64,000 nt of DNA from an uncultured Lachnospiraceae bacterium (GCA_910579735.1 CAJTUZ010000014.1:1-64000), one strand, 5' to 3'. Shown: positions 1-9,887, counted from the stretch's first letter. Program-made: numbers and translations. The notes: generated by a model not told the origin, from the sequence alone.

Positions 1-186
1 GGTTACTAAGATCAGTCTGCCATCCGGCCTGTCTTCTATGCGATGCATATACTCTTCCGATAATTTCGCCTTATATCTGCCGTATAATTCCAGATCGTCT
101 TCCTGCATACCGAGACGCTCCGCAATTGTGACAATGGGTTCCAGGACTGCTTCCTGTGCAATTTCGATATCTTTTTTTATCTGCAT
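1..186 (-). CDS. fhs: Formate--tetrahydrofolate ligase, N-terminal part (cut by window edge)
   Basis: The first 62 codons are visible and continue beyond the window. The protein starts MQIKKDIEIAQEA and contains PIVTIAERLGM, DDLELYGRYKAKLS and RPDGRLILVT, the conserved opening of the formyltetrahydrofolate synthetase family. The family performs ATP-dependent ligation of formate to tetrahydrofolate, feeding purine synthesis and, in acetogens, the Wood-Ljungdahl methyl branch. The P-loop normally follows just after the visible part. A strong ribosome site (AAAGAGGAG) sits 4-5 bases before the ATG. The gene lies downstream of ftsK on the same strand with a 66-base gap and no visible terminator, so readthrough is possible. 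Confidence 0.9.
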   Translation of the reverse strand, partial: MQIKKDIEIAQEAVLEPIVTIAERLGMQEDDLELYGRYKAKLSEEYMHRIEDRPDGRLILVT

Positions 187-252
187 GCGCTTCTCCTCTT
201 TATTGTTTTCTCATGAATTCATCCGTTCATCTTACGTGAAACCGATCTGTTC

Positions 253-2994
253 CTAAATGATCTCTTCAACAAGACGTTCAAATTCATCCATGGACATCAG
301 CACTTTACGGGGTTTCGTTCCCTCTTCTTCTCCGACAACTCCTGCTTCGCAAAGCTGGTCCATGATCCTGGCCGCTCTGTTAAAGCCGATCTTGAACATC
401 CTCTGCAACATACCGATAGATGCCTTGTCTTTATCAATGATAAACCGTCCGGCTTCAGCAAAATACTGGTCGTATTCCGAACCGGTTTCGGCACCCGATC
501 CGCCGCTTGTAACGGAGCTGCCTATATTTTTGATCTTTTCTTCTATATCTTCGCTGTAGATATTGCCGATCTCCTGATTTTTCAAAAAATCCACGACATC
601 CGAAACTTCTTTATCCGACACGAACGCCCCCTGTACCCTGGCCGGTTTCGGATATCCCTGCGGATAAAAGAGCATGTCTCCTTTACCGAGCAGTTTCTCG
701 GCGCCGACCATATCCAGTATCGTTCTGGAATCCACACCGCTTGATACCGCAAATGCGATGCGGCTTGGCATGTTCGCTTTGATCAGTCCGGTAATAACGT
801 CTACGGAAGGTCTCTGCGTGGCAATGATCAGATGAATGCCGCAGGCTCTGGCAAGCTGTGCAAGACGGCAGATCGATTCTTCCACCTCTCCCGGCGCAAC
901 CATCATCAGATCCGCAAGCTCGTCTACAATAATTAGAATCTGCGGCATCTTTTCCGGTGCCTCGGCATCTCCGGCCGCTCTCATGCTTTCTGCTTTCTTA
1001 TTATAACCCTTCAGATCGCGTACGTTGAGATCGGCAAACTTTTTATATCGCTCGGTCATTTCCGCCACGCCCCAGTGCAGCGCCGCAGCCGCCTTTTTGG
1101 GATCGGTCACGACGGGAATGAGCAGATGAGGGATCCCGTTATAAATACTGAGTTCAACGACTTTAGGGTCGATCATGATCAGCTTCACGTCATCAGGATG
1201 TGCCTTGTAAAGGATTCCCATGATGATCGTGTTGATGCAGACTGATTTACCGGAGCCGGTAGCTCCCGCGATCAGCATATGCGGCATCCTGGCGATATCC
1301 GTAACGATGATCTTGCCTGCAATATCCTTTCCTACCGCGAAAGCAAGATTGGATGGAAACTCCCGGAATTCTTTTGACTCCAATAAGTCACGCAGTGCAA
1401 CCGCTGAATTCTCCTTATTCGGTACTTCGATTCCCACCGCAGCCTTACCGGGGATCGGCGCTTCGATTCGAATATCGGTAGCGGCCAGGTTTAACTTGAT
1501 ATCGTCGGCAAGTCCCACAATTTTACTTACCTTCACGCCCTGTTCAGGCTGTAGCTCATATCTTGTAACGGAAGGTCCCTGACTGATGTCTGTTATCGTT
1601 ACTTTTACGCCGAAAGTCGCTAACGTCTGCTGCAGTCTGACGGCAGTTTCCTTTAACTCTCTGTCGGCATTGCCGTTTTTATTGACTTTTCCTTTGGCAA
1701 GTCTGTTATACGGCGGAAAATGATATTGTTTCGGAAGTTTTGGATCCGCCGCCGGCATCATATTTTCTGCCGCCGGTGTTTCGGCGCTTTTGCCCTGCGG
1801 ATTTCTTAACTGCACACTCTTTTGTTCCGACTGCTGCGGCCGTATGCTTTTCATTTCTGCATGCTGTGAAGAAAAGTCTCTTTGGATAGGGGCCGGTTCC
1901 TCAGGTTCCGCAAATTGTTCGTAAGGCCCGTCCGGCCTTACATCCTCATCCTGATCTTCCTGGGAGCTCCGGATATGAATCTCATCCAGTTCATCATCTT
2001 CATTCTCGATAAAATGATATGTATTCTCCGCTTTTTGGACAGGTTCTTCTACTTCATCCATAATCTCTCTATTGATCGTAATCTCATGGATATCATCCCG
2101 GATATGTTCGTCATTTTCATGATAAGAGTCATTTCGTGAAACACCGCCTGCCGTATCGTTTCCGGAATTGTGCAAAGCGGTATCCAGCATAACGCCGGAT
2201 ACTTTTTTATCCATTCTTAATATTTTTTCGTTTTCCCGTTCTTCTTCCTGCAGCTTCTTTCGTTCTAATTCCTTTAAGCGGCGCTCTTCCATGGCTTCTC
2301 GCCTTTCTCTGGCGCGTTCGCGTCTGTAGGCAGCGTCCTCAACGGAACGTTCGTATACCTTTTTGCCCTGATTGGCTACGCCGTTTATAAAAGACCTGTC
2401 TGTTATCACGACAGCACATATAATGCCAATCACAGCGACGGCCAGCACAGTACCGACCATACCGAGCAGTTTGTGGAACGCGAAAGCAGCGGAACCGGCT
2501 ATGATGCCGCCCCCGTTTCTGTTCTCACTGCATCTTTTATAGATTTCCGTAATCTGATATGCGGAACCTTCCGAATACTTCGCACTGAACAATTCAAAAA
2601 CGATTCCGGCAATAAAAAACAGGACAAGAAATGCGACCAGCTTTCTCGTTGCAAAGCGGTTGCCGATGTTGGACATACCGAATGCGACCGCCAGAAAAAT
2701 AATGACCGGTGCAATATAAGCCGTCAGGCCGAATAAACCGAACATAAATGTACTGACAGCATCTCCGATCTTTCCCACGATACCGAAATTGCATAAAAAC
2801 AGAATAACGGAAAGTGCCAGAAATACGATCAGCAATATCTCATTGCGGATCGCCGTATCCATGGGTTCCCCACGCCGGCTCCTCGATCCGGCGCCTGTTC
2901 TTCCCGTACTTCTTGCAGTTGATGTTTTTCTTGCTGTGGAAGTTCTGGAACTGCTTTTTCTCGTCCCCGTGCCTCTTCCCTGGTTTGATGCCAT
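253..2994 (-). CDS. ftsK: DNA translocase FtsK/SpoIIIE family
   Basis: Membrane-anchored, septum-located ATP-driven DNA pump of 913 residues. The start is set at MASNQG because GGAGGT precedes it by about six bases; a longer frame exists upstream but has no ribosome site. Order of parts: a basic Ser/Thr/Arg-rich tail (about 1-40), four hydrophobic segments (about 50-210), a long charged linker rich in Glu and Gln (about 220-450), then the motor with Walker A GATGSGKS near residue 576 and Walker B LIIVDELADLM near 683, and a C-terminal winged-helix gamma domain (last 70 residues, GMLQRMFKIGFNRAARIMDQL). It directly follows tepA, the order also known next to spoIIIE in Bacillus. Whether it serves division, sporulation or both cannot be told from sequence. 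Confidence 0.95.
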   Translation of the reverse strand: MASNQGRGTGTRKSSSRTSTARKTSTARSTGRTGAGSRSRRGEPMDTAIRNEILLIVFLALSVILFLCNFGIVGKIGDAVSTFMFGLFGLTAYIAPVIIFLAVAFGMSNIGNRFATRKLVAFLVLFFIAGIVFELFSAKYSEGSAYQITEIYKRCSENRNGGGIIAGSAAFAFHKLLGMVGTVLAVAVIGIICAVVITDRSFINGVANQGKKVYERSVEDAAYRRERARERREAMEERRLKELERKKLQEEERENEKILRMDKKVSGVMLDTALHNSGNDTAGGVSRNDSYHENDEHIRDDIHEITINREIMDEVEEPVQKAENTYHFIENEDDELDEIHIRSSQEDQDEDVRPDGPYEQFAEPEEPAPIQRDFSSQHAEMKSIRPQQSEQKSVQLRNPQGKSAETPAAENMMPAADPKLPKQYHFPPYNRLAKGKVNKNGNADRELKETAVRLQQTLATFGVKVTITDISQGPSVTRYELQPEQGVKVSKIVGLADDIKLNLAATDIRIEAPIPGKAAVGIEVPNKENSAVALRDLLESKEFREFPSNLAFAVGKDIAGKIIVTDIARMPHMLIAGATGSGKSVCINTIIMGILYKAHPDDVKLIMIDPKVVELSIYNGIPHLLIPVVTDPKKAAAALHWGVAEMTERYKKFADLNVRDLKGYNKKAESMRAAGDAEAPEKMPQILIIVDELADLMMVAPGEVEESICRLAQLARACGIHLIIATQRPSVDVITGLIKANMPSRIAFAVSSGVDSRTILDMVGAEKLLGKGDMLFYPQGYPKPARVQGAFVSDKEVSDVVDFLKNQEIGNIYSEDIEEKIKNIGSSVTSGGSGAETGSEYDQYFAEAGRFIIDKDKASIGMLQRMFKIGFNRAARIMDQLCEAGVVGEEEGTKPRKVLMSMDEFERLVEEII

Positions 2995-3083
2995 GTCTGA
3001 CCTCCAAAGAAAGAATGCCATTTCATCGGCATTCTTCACATTCTTCTCATTAGTATATCATTTTCAAATATACTTGTCATCCT

Positions 3084-3842
3084 TTATTTTGTATCCGCTT
3101 TTTTTCTCTCTACCATATCATGAAGCTGTTTGATCGCATCCCTGATCCCTCCGACTTCATTGATAATTCCCTCTTCTACCGCCTCTTTGCCGACCAGAAC
3201 GGTTCCTACATCCTTCGTCAGCATGCCGGTTTCCATCATAAGTTCTTCCAGACGTGTTTTGGAAATTTTACAATGTGCACAGACGAAACCCGTAATACGA
3301 TTCTGAATCTGTTTAAAATAGTCAAAAGTCTGCTGCACGCCGATCACCATGCCATTTAGACGCACCGGATGAATGACCATGGTCCCGGTCGGCACAATAT
3401 AGGAATAATCCGTACTGACTGCTATCGGCACTCCGATAGAGTGACTGCCGCCCAATACAAGAGATACGGTCGGTTTGCTTAAAGACGATATCATCTCCGC
3501 GATTGCCAGTCCCGCTTCCACGTCGCCGCCCATGGTATTTAATAAAATCAGCACGCCATCTATTTTTTTGCTGTCTTCGATTGCGGCAAGCTGTGGTAAA
3601 ATATGCTCATATTTTGTCGTTTTCGAAGAACTGCTCAGATTATCATGTCCTTCTATCTCACCGATGATCGTGATCAGATGCAGATTATGTTCCGATTCGT
3701 TTTCGTCTAACGTAAGCTGTCCCGTCGCTTCGATCCGCGCGTCTTTATGCTTTTCACTGTCCGCCTTGGCGGCTTTCTTTTCGTCTTCATTTTCATTTGT
3801 ATATTTTTTCTTTTCTTTTTTATGATCCTGACTGTTTCCCAT
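3084..3842 (-). CDS. tepA: ClpP-class serine protease, TepA family
   Basis: 252-residue crotonase/ClpP-fold protein. The N-terminal 50 residues are very hydrophilic (Lys/Glu-rich); the fold follows with GGDVEAGLAIAEMI and LGGSHSIGVPIAVSTDYS, matching the TepA branch (translocation-enhancing protein), in which the GGSHS serine takes the place of the ClpP nucleophile. No signal peptide is seen, so the protein is cytoplasmic. I chose the start MGNSQDHKK because AAAGGCGG precedes it at suitable spacing; a frame 14 codons longer lacks this. It sits immediately upstream of ftsK/spoIIIE on the same strand with no terminator between, so the two are probably cotranscribed. TepA was linked to secretion in Bacillus; its substrate is not known to me. 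Confidence 0.85.
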   Translation of the reverse strand: MGNSQDHKKEKKKYTNENEDEKKAAKADSEKHKDARIEATGQLTLDENESEHNLHLITIIGEIEGHDNLSSSSKTTKYEHILPQLAAIEDSKKIDGVLILLNTMGGDVEAGLAIAEMISSLSKPTVSLVLGGSHSIGVPIAVSTDYSYIVPTGTMVIHPVRLNGMVIGVQQTFDYFKQIQNRITGFVCAHCKISKTRLEELMMETGMLTKDVGTVLVGKEAVEEGIINEVGGIRDAIKQLHDMVERKKADTK

Positions 3843-3870
3843 ATCATATCCGCCTTTCCAAATATTAATA

Positions 3871-3895
3871 AAAGTCAGGCCCAAAGCCTGACTTT
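3871..3895. terminator. Rho-independent terminator
   Basis: Perfect 10-bp stem AAAGTCAGGC / GCCTGACTTT with a five-base loop, flanked by U-rich sequence on both transcribed strands. It lies between the end of the 521-residue membrane protein gene and the start of tepA, so it separates those two minus-strand units. Confidence 0.85.
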
Positions 3896-3917
3896 ATTTT
3901 TTGCCATATTCCCTTTT

Positions 3918-5483
3918 TTATACGTCAAAATCATCATTTTCCGCAATCTCAACATCAAAATCCAGCTTAGATTCATCCAGTTCATACTGATATTCCATAG
4001 CCTTTTTTTCATGCTTCTTCGGAAGCGGCAGCGGATTTTCGATAAAGCGCGGTTTTGATTCTGTTTTGTCTGTTTCAGGTTCCTGCATAGGTTCATTCTC
4101 CATCGGTGCTGTCTCCGGCGCCGGACTGTCCTCCGGCCCGACAGGCGTTTCCGGCTCTGTTACCGTTTGTGCCGCAGCAGCCTTTTGGACGCGCGGCATC
4201 CTGTTTTTCGTGAAACACTGCTGTAAGCCGATCCCGGCAAGAACGCTCCACATAAACAGCGAATAAATCTGGTATCCCGGTGTTTCTGTTGTCAGATGAG
4301 GCGCACCGAACAACAGCGCAAGGACTATCCACTGTGCGGCATTCTGCACTTTCGGCCGAAACCAAAACGACATGATCAAAAATGCGGCCAAAAAAACAAG
4401 CACAAAACATTCTATTATGGAAAATCTCGTTATATACGGCATATATGCCGGCATGTATGCCGGACTGTATGTCGTTGTCTTCAAAGGCAGATGCACGTTG
4501 AAGGCAAACCAGTTTCCAGCGTATGCCGCGATTGTCCCGCCGTCAACATATGCCCCATAAGCAAACAGGCCCATAAGAACAAGACCGGCAGACGAAACAA
4601 CAAGCAGCAGTAAAAATACCGGCAGCGTTTTTGCCGAAGAGGTATCTTCTTTTTTGGTGCAGATAGCGCCGATCAGACCCGCCGGAATAACAAGCAGTGT
4701 GATAAAAAGCGCGTCCAGATAAAACAGCAGACCGATCATGCATCCGCATGCAAGCGAAGAAAATACCGCGCCTTTTGCCTGATATCTGTCAAAACAGTAA
4801 TTTTTCACATATCTGCCGATGATAAACAATGCAAGCAGATACAGGAAAAAAGAAAAAACTTCCGGCGTCATCACAAAAATGCGCTCGTTATAAACCGAAG
4901 AAAAAGACAAAAAAAGCATCGCGACATATGCCGGCAGTTTACCGGCCAGCGTCCTGACCGCCAAAAAACCCAAAATAACGGTAAGCATCTGCAGAACGAT
5001 CTGCAGCCATACGCCGGCCATTAATTTATTGCCCAAAAAAGATAAGGCAGTAGAAAGACACAGCGTATATAGATCGGATATATTATGTATATAATCCGCC
5101 TGTTCCTTCCCGGCCGTTACCGCCGCCAGTTCATAATACGAGGTTACGTTAAGACGATCCGCACTGCTTTGCATACAAAGATAAATGCGGAGTCCCAATC
5201 CGGCGGCCAATATGGCAAAGACTGCCAGATTCTCTAAAATAATGACCGCTCTGACATTCGTTATCTGTTTTAGTGTGACCGCGTTGTATATTTTCCGGAG
5301 TCCGAAACAGATAACCGCCGCACATGTAAAAACTACCAGTACCATGGCTGCCATAGCGGCTCCCGTATCAATTCCCGGTCCCTGCAGCCAGATCGATATC
5401 GTATAATCGGCAAGCAAAACGCCTGTGAAACAGGTAAATAGAACCCACAGCAGACAGCTTAGCCATGATTTTTTGTATGTCAT
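3918..5483 (-). CDS. Polytopic membrane protein, glycosyltransferase family 39-like
   Basis: 521 residues with about ten hydrophobic segments filling residues 1-420, followed by a hydrophilic tail rich in Pro and Glu (about 430-521). The layout (long first outer loop after the third segment containing a short acidic patch, then many helices) resembles ArnT/PMT-like lipid-linked sugar transferases, but I see no diagnostic catalytic motif, so the family call is inference. AAAGGA before the ATG supports the start. It is followed by a terminator and preceded by metY on the same strand with a 26-base gap. Cellular role unknown; a part in envelope glycan modification is plausible. Confidence 0.6.
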   Translation of the reverse strand: MTYKKSWLSCLLWVLFTCFTGVLLADYTISIWLQGPGIDTGAAMAAMVLVVFTCAAVICFGLRKIYNAVTLKQITNVRAVIILENLAVFAILAAGLGLRIYLCMQSSADRLNVTSYYELAAVTAGKEQADYIHNISDLYTLCLSTALSFLGNKLMAGVWLQIVLQMLTVILGFLAVRTLAGKLPAYVAMLFLSFSSVYNERIFVMTPEVFSFFLYLLALFIIGRYVKNYCFDRYQAKGAVFSSLACGCMIGLLFYLDALFITLLVIPAGLIGAICTKKEDTSSAKTLPVFLLLLVVSSAGLVLMGLFAYGAYVDGGTIAAYAGNWFAFNVHLPLKTTTYSPAYMPAYMPYITRFSIIECFVLVFLAAFLIMSFWFRPKVQNAAQWIVLALLFGAPHLTTETPGYQIYSLFMWSVLAGIGLQQCFTKNRMPRVQKAAAAQTVTEPETPVGPEDSPAPETAPMENEPMQEPETDKTESKPRFIENPLPLPKKHEKKAMEYQYELDESKLDFDVEIAENDDFDV

Positions 5484-5509
5484 ATTGTCATCCTTTGTTC
5501 ATAGCATAT

Positions 5510-6787
5510 CTAAGCAAGCGCCTGTTCCAGATCCGCTATGATATCCTTCACGTTTTCAATGCCTACAGACAGCCGGATCAGATCAGGCGCCACGCCTGCC
5601 TCTACAAGCTGCGCATCGTTCATCTGTCTGTGCGTATGGCTGGCCGGATGCAGCACACAGGTTCTGGCATCCGCTACATGTGTTACGATCGCGGCTAACT
5701 GCAGCTTATCCATCATATCCGCCGCAGCCTGTCTGCCGCCTTTTAAGCCAAAAGCAATAACGCCGCACGTTCCATCCGGCATATACTTGCGGGCCAGCTC
5801 ATAGTATCGATTGCTCTTTAATCCCGGATAATTGACCCAGGCAACTTTTTCGTGCGCTTCCAGATATTCGGCAACTTTCTGCGCATTATAACAGTGCCGT
5901 TCCATGCGCAGCGGAAGCGTTTCCAGACCTACATTCAGTAAAAAGGCGTTCTGCGGGGACTGGATAGAACCTAAATCCCGCATAAGCTGGCTTGTCGCCT
6001 TCGTAATATAGGCCGCTTTACCGAATTTTTCGGTATAAACGATCCCATGATAAGATTCATCCGGCGTACAGAGTCCCGGAAATTTATCAGGATATGCAGC
6101 CCAGTCAAAATTGCCGGAATCAACGATACAGCCGCCTACTGCCATAGCATGTCCATCCATATATTTCGACGTGGAATGGGTTACGATGTCCGCGCCCCAT
6201 TGAAACGGATTGCAGTTTATCGGCGTGGCAAAGGTATTGTCGATAATAAGCGGTACATGATGCGCATGGGCAATGTTGGCAAACTTTTCAATATCAAGAA
6301 CAACTAACGCCGGATTGGCGATTGTTTCCGCAAAAACACATTTGGTATTTTCCTGAAAGGCTTTATGCAGCGTTTCCTCATCGGCATCCGGATCCACTAC
6401 GGTACATGAGATGCCCATTTTTTTCATCGTACAGGTTAAAAGGTTAAAGGTTCCGCCATATACCGTGGATGACAGCACTGCATGGTCTCCCGCTTCGCAG
6501 ATATTGAAAACCGCATAATATGTCGCGGCCTGTCCGGAAGCAGTAAGCATGGCGGCCACGCCGCCTTCTAATTCACAGATCTTCTCCGCAACACACTCAT
6601 TTGTCGGATTCTGCAGTCTTGTATAGAAGAAACCGCTTTCTTCAAGATCGAACAGCCTTCCCATTTGCTCGGAAGAATCATATTTAAATGTTGTACTCTG
6701 GTAAATCGGCAGAACACGCGGTTCTCCGTTTTTCGGTTTCCAGCCGGACTGGATGCAGATTGTTTCTTTTTCATACTGCTTGCTCAT
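5510..6787 (-). CDS. metY: O-acetylhomoserine sulfhydrylase (aminocarboxypropyltransferase)
   Basis: 425-residue PLP enzyme of the Cys/Met metabolism (trans-sulfuration) family. It makes homocysteine (or methionine) from O-acetylhomoserine and a sulfur source. Family marks seen: QSTTFKYDS near residue 30, YTRLQNPTN, TASGQAA, IDNTFATP and the PLP lysine in HSTSKYMDGH near residue 206. The long insertion (PDESYHGIVYTEKFG) is typical of MetY rather than MetB/MetC. Normal length for the family. It is preceded at 51 bases by the CYITTA-motif gene on the same strand; no SAM riboswitch or T-box is visible in that short gap. Confidence 0.92.
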   Translation of the reverse strand: MSKQYEKETICIQSGWKPKNGEPRVLPIYQSTTFKYDSSEQMGRLFDLEESGFFYTRLQNPTNECVAEKICELEGGVAAMLTASGQAATYYAVFNICEAGDHAVLSSTVYGGTFNLLTCTMKKMGISCTVVDPDADEETLHKAFQENTKCVFAETIANPALVVLDIEKFANIAHAHHVPLIIDNTFATPINCNPFQWGADIVTHSTSKYMDGHAMAVGGCIVDSGNFDWAAYPDKFPGLCTPDESYHGIVYTEKFGKAAYITKATSQLMRDLGSIQSPQNAFLLNVGLETLPLRMERHCYNAQKVAEYLEAHEKVAWVNYPGLKSNRYYELARKYMPDGTCGVIAFGLKGGRQAAADMMDKLQLAAIVTHVADARTCVLHPASHTHRQMNDAQLVEAGVAPDLIRLSVGIENVKDIIADLEQALA

Positions 6788-6838
6788 TTTAATACCTGTG
6801 CCTTTCTCTCATCTGTGATATTTACTTAAAAAGCGCTG

Positions 6839-7642
6839 TCAGCGCTGACACAATCCATCATGATGATCCGTAATGATATATTCCTGTCTCAGTTCTTCCA
6901 CCATCCGCTCATAAGTATCCCTGCATTCTTCAAATTGTCCGGCGTCTATCATCGCCACGCAGAATTTCAGATAATGTTCCCACAAATACAGATATTTTCC
7001 TTCCGGGTCATCCTCTTTTGCGATTCTTTTGACGATCGTCGGCGCAATATCATAATATTCTTCTATCACTTCCGCACCGCCCTCCTGTTTTATCAGGTAT
7101 TCATCGCGGTACTTTTTCATAACCACAAGTTCTCTGCAGCCGGGCGCCTTATGCAGACCGCTGCAGACTGCTGTGGTGATATAGCAGAGTTTCTGCTTAA
7201 AACCGCCCTGGATTGATGCAAAATCGGTATAGGATATCGAATATTTCGGAAAGGCTTCTTTCCATTTTGCACAGATCACGTCAGCCATTTTCACAGCATT
7301 ATTGTTATTTTTAGGATATTCCTGACAGGATAGGATGGCCGGAAAAACATAAGATACCATATAGAGATTGATATCCAGCTGCAATTGTTCTTTGCCGATC
7401 CGACCTTTCTTATCAGCTAAGGCTTCCTCTACAGTCTTTACCAGGCAGTCCGCGACCTCCCCGGCTGTCCCGGTAATATCTTCTGCGCTTGAAAACAATG
7501 CATGAAAGCTGTCCCACAGCGCTCTGTTTTCATCCATATAAGTTTCAAAAGAAGCGGCATATGTATTCTTTTTAAAACCTTTTAAGCAGCTTTGCGCCTG
7601 TTCCGGCAATGCTGCAACTGCCTGAAGATCTATCTTCTCCAT
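6839..7642 (-). CDS. CYITTA-motif protein of unknown function
   Basis: 267 residues, no signal peptide, mostly predicted helical. The middle carries CYITTAVCSGLHKAPGC followed by ELVVMKKYRDEYL and EEYYDIAPTIVKRI, a recognisable conserved block (CFI/CYITTA-type Cys motif followed by an R-DEYL helix) found in many anaerobe proteins without known function. The clustered cysteines suggest metal or cofactor binding, which is inference. I start at the ATG at 7642 (MEKIDLQ); a GTG four codons earlier sits directly on the yebC stop codon. The gene is probably in one transcript with yebC. Confidence 0.6.
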   Translation of the reverse strand: MEKIDLQAVAALPEQAQSCLKGFKKNTYAASFETYMDENRALWDSFHALFSSAEDITGTAGEVADCLVKTVEEALADKKGRIGKEQLQLDINLYMVSYVFPAILSCQEYPKNNNNAVKMADVICAKWKEAFPKYSISYTDFASIQGGFKQKLCYITTAVCSGLHKAPGCRELVVMKKYRDEYLIKQEGGAEVIEEYYDIAPTIVKRIAKEDDPEGKYLYLWEHYLKFCVAMIDAGQFEECRDTYERMVEELRQEYIITDHHDGLCQR

Positions 7643-7654
7643 CTTTTTCCCCAC

Positions 7655-8383
7655 TTATTCGTCCCAGTTATGGTATACGGCCTGCACATCATCATCTTCA
7701 TCCAGAAGATCCAGCGTTTTCTGCAGATTTTTTACTGCCGTTTCATCTGTCAGTTCCACCCAGTTCTGAGGAATCATCGATACTTCCGAAGATACCATGG
7801 CTATATCCGCATCTTTTAACGCCGTCGTTACCGTCTCCAGATCGTCAGGCGCCGTATAGATCTCGAAGCTGTCCTCTTCTTCTGCAAAATCTTCCGCACC
7901 GGCATCCAGTGCAAGCATCATCAGATCATCTGCTTCCATATCACACTCTTCTTTGTCAATGATGATCAGACCTCTTTTATCAAACATAAAAGAGACGCAG
8001 CCGGGCGTGCCGATATTCCCCTGGCCTTTGGTGAAGGCGCTTCTGACATTGGCTGCGGTTCTGTTAATATTATCCGTCAAAGCGTCTACGATGATCGCAA
8101 TACCGTTCGGTCCATATCCCTCATACGTAACATATTTATACGTAACGTTATCATTTTCACCGGCTGCCTTTTTAATGCCTCTCTCAATCGTATCATTCGG
8201 CATATTATTGGCTTTGGCTTTGGCGATCACCTGTGCGAGTTTAAAGTTATTGTTCGGATCAGGGCCGCCTTCTTTGACAGCGACTGCGATCTCTCTTCCG
8301 ATAATCGTAAAGATCTTGCCCTTGGCAGCGTCATTTTTTTCTTTCTTATGTTTAATATTTGCAAATTTTGAATGTCCTGACAT
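7655..8383 (-). CDS. yebC: YebC/PmpR family protein
   Basis: 242 residues, full family length. It opens with MSGHSKFANIKHKKEKNDAAKGK, the family signature, and contains EGGPDPNNNFKLAQVIAKAK and EGYGPNGIAIIVDALTDNINRTAANVRSAF. Family members were annotated as transcription regulators; recent work assigns YebC-type proteins a role at the ribosome in relieving stalls at proline stretches. Which applies here is not visible. GGAGAG lies about eight bases before the ATG. It heads a short cluster with the CYITTA protein and perhaps metY. Confidence 0.93.
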   Translation of the reverse strand: MSGHSKFANIKHKKEKNDAAKGKIFTIIGREIAVAVKEGGPDPNNNFKLAQVIAKAKANNMPNDTIERGIKKAAGENDNVTYKYVTYEGYGPNGIAIIVDALTDNINRTAANVRSAFTKGQGNIGTPGCVSFMFDKRGLIIIDKEECDMEADDLMMLALDAGAEDFAEEEDSFEIYTAPDDLETVTTALKDADIAMVSSEVSMIPQNWVELTDETAVKNLQKTLDLLDEDDDVQAVYHNWDE

Positions 8384-8434
8384 ATATCATTACTCTCCTT
8401 CGTCTTTTACTTGACACATTATCTTGTTATAATA

Positions 8435-9838
8435 TCATTTTTCTTCCGTTTCTTCAACTACCATGTCGTTATTTTCTTCATCGGCACCCGGCGGCGTTAC
8501 TTTGGAAGCCAGCACGCTTTGGATCATTCTGTCTTTGACCGTAAGGATCCTGAAAAGGTATCCCTGGCACTGGAATGCAAATTCCTCGCCTTCTTCCGGG
8601 ATATGTTCCAGTCTGGAGATCACAAAGCCGTTTACGGTATCAAAGTTTTCCTCTTCAAACGAAACGCAAAGCTGCTCTTCCAGTTCGTCGAGCGGCATCA
8701 TACCGTCAATAATATATTCGTTTTGTCCGTTTTCCTTTATATAGCTTTCTTCTTCGTCATATTCATCCTGAATGTTGCCGACGATCTCTTCCAGAATATC
8801 TTCCAGTGCAAGGAGTCCGGCTGTCTGCCCGTATTCGTCGATCACGATAGCCATCTGGATCTTTTCGCTCTGCATAGTCTTCAGCAGATTGTCGATCTTT
8901 CTCGTTTCGGTGATAAACAAAGGTTCCCTGAGCAGGCCTTTGATCTTGCCGATCGGTCTGTTTATCATCTTCTCATTCATCTGCATACGCATGACGTCTT
9001 TGAGATGCAGGATACCGACAATATGGTCTATCGTTCCGTCATAAACGGGAAAACGGCTGTTGTGTTCTTCCAGAATAAATGCTGCCGCATCTAACAGCGT
9101 CACATTGCAGTCGATCGCTATCATGTTATTGCGGTTCACCATGATATCCTTGGCTTCTTTTTCACCATATTCAAAAATATTGGTGATCATTTCCGCTTCA
9201 CTGGCCAGTAAAACGCCCTGTTCATGTCCGGCGTTGACCAAAGATATAATTTCCTCTTCCGTTACATCCGCCGTCTCATCCAGTCCCTTGATACCGAAAA
9301 GCTGTAAGATCGCCCTTGCCGATATAGATAAAAATACCGTAAAGGGAGCAACGATGCGCACATAATAGTAAATCGGTGTAATACAGACCCGTATCCAGAC
9401 ATCCGGGTATCTTGACGCTGCTTTTCTCGGAATGAGAACACCGAAAATAAGCACTATGTACAAAAGGCAGATGGTAACGATTATCCCGGTAAGTACCGCC
9501 AGCAAAACGCCGTGCCAGCTCTGCAGTCTTCCTATATTCTCTTCTGCCAGCCGGTATATGATATAGCTGAAATACTGATGCAGTCTGTAAAGGTAGACGG
9601 CGCCGAACAGCATGTTAACGGTTACGATACCAAGCTGTATTGCATTCGTATACCTGGCCGGATTATCGATCATATACTGCAGTCTGGCTGCTTTTTTATC
9701 CGGCTCCTTCCGGGAATCATCCTGATCCTGCTCCTTCCTGTTCTGGATCGCGGAAGCAAAACCATAAACCATCATTTCCAGAAACAGCAGCATGAAAAAG
9801 ATAAACGCTGTGCCTGGTCGTATCAGATCATCTTCCAT
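8435..9838 (-). CDS. CNNM/CorC (hemolysin C-like) transporter with CBS pair
   Basis: 467 residues. The N-terminal half has about four hydrophobic segments of the CNNM (DUF21) membrane domain. Then comes NRNNMIAIDCNVTLLDAAAFILEEHNSRFPVYD, starting a CBS pair (about 230-350, with VIDEYGQTAGLLALEDILEEIVGNIQDE), and a CorC/HlyC C-terminal domain (GFVISRLEHIPEEGEEF). The family exports or controls Mg2+ and other divalent cations. Start chosen at MEDDLIRP: a longer frame overlaps the end of mazF and has no ribosome site, while AGAGGTAAGG precedes this ATG. Confidence 0.85.
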   Translation of the reverse strand: MEDDLIRPGTAFIFFMLLFLEMMVYGFASAIQNRKEQDQDDSRKEPDKKAARLQYMIDNPARYTNAIQLGIVTVNMLFGAVYLYRLHQYFSYIIYRLAEENIGRLQSWHGVLLAVLTGIIVTICLLYIVLIFGVLIPRKAASRYPDVWIRVCITPIYYYVRIVAPFTVFLSISARAILQLFGIKGLDETADVTEEEIISLVNAGHEQGVLLASEAEMITNIFEYGEKEAKDIMVNRNNMIAIDCNVTLLDAAAFILEEHNSRFPVYDGTIDHIVGILHLKDVMRMQMNEKMINRPIGKIKGLLREPLFITETRKIDNLLKTMQSEKIQMAIVIDEYGQTAGLLALEDILEEIVGNIQDEYDEEESYIKENGQNEYIIDGMMPLDELEEQLCVSFEEENFDTVNGFVISRLEHIPEEGEEFAFQCQGYLFRILTVKDRMIQSVLASKVTPPGADEENNDMVVEETEEK

Positions 9839-9887
9839 ATAAAACCTTACCTCTCTTCCTTTCTCCTGTCCGTATATCATACAACTC

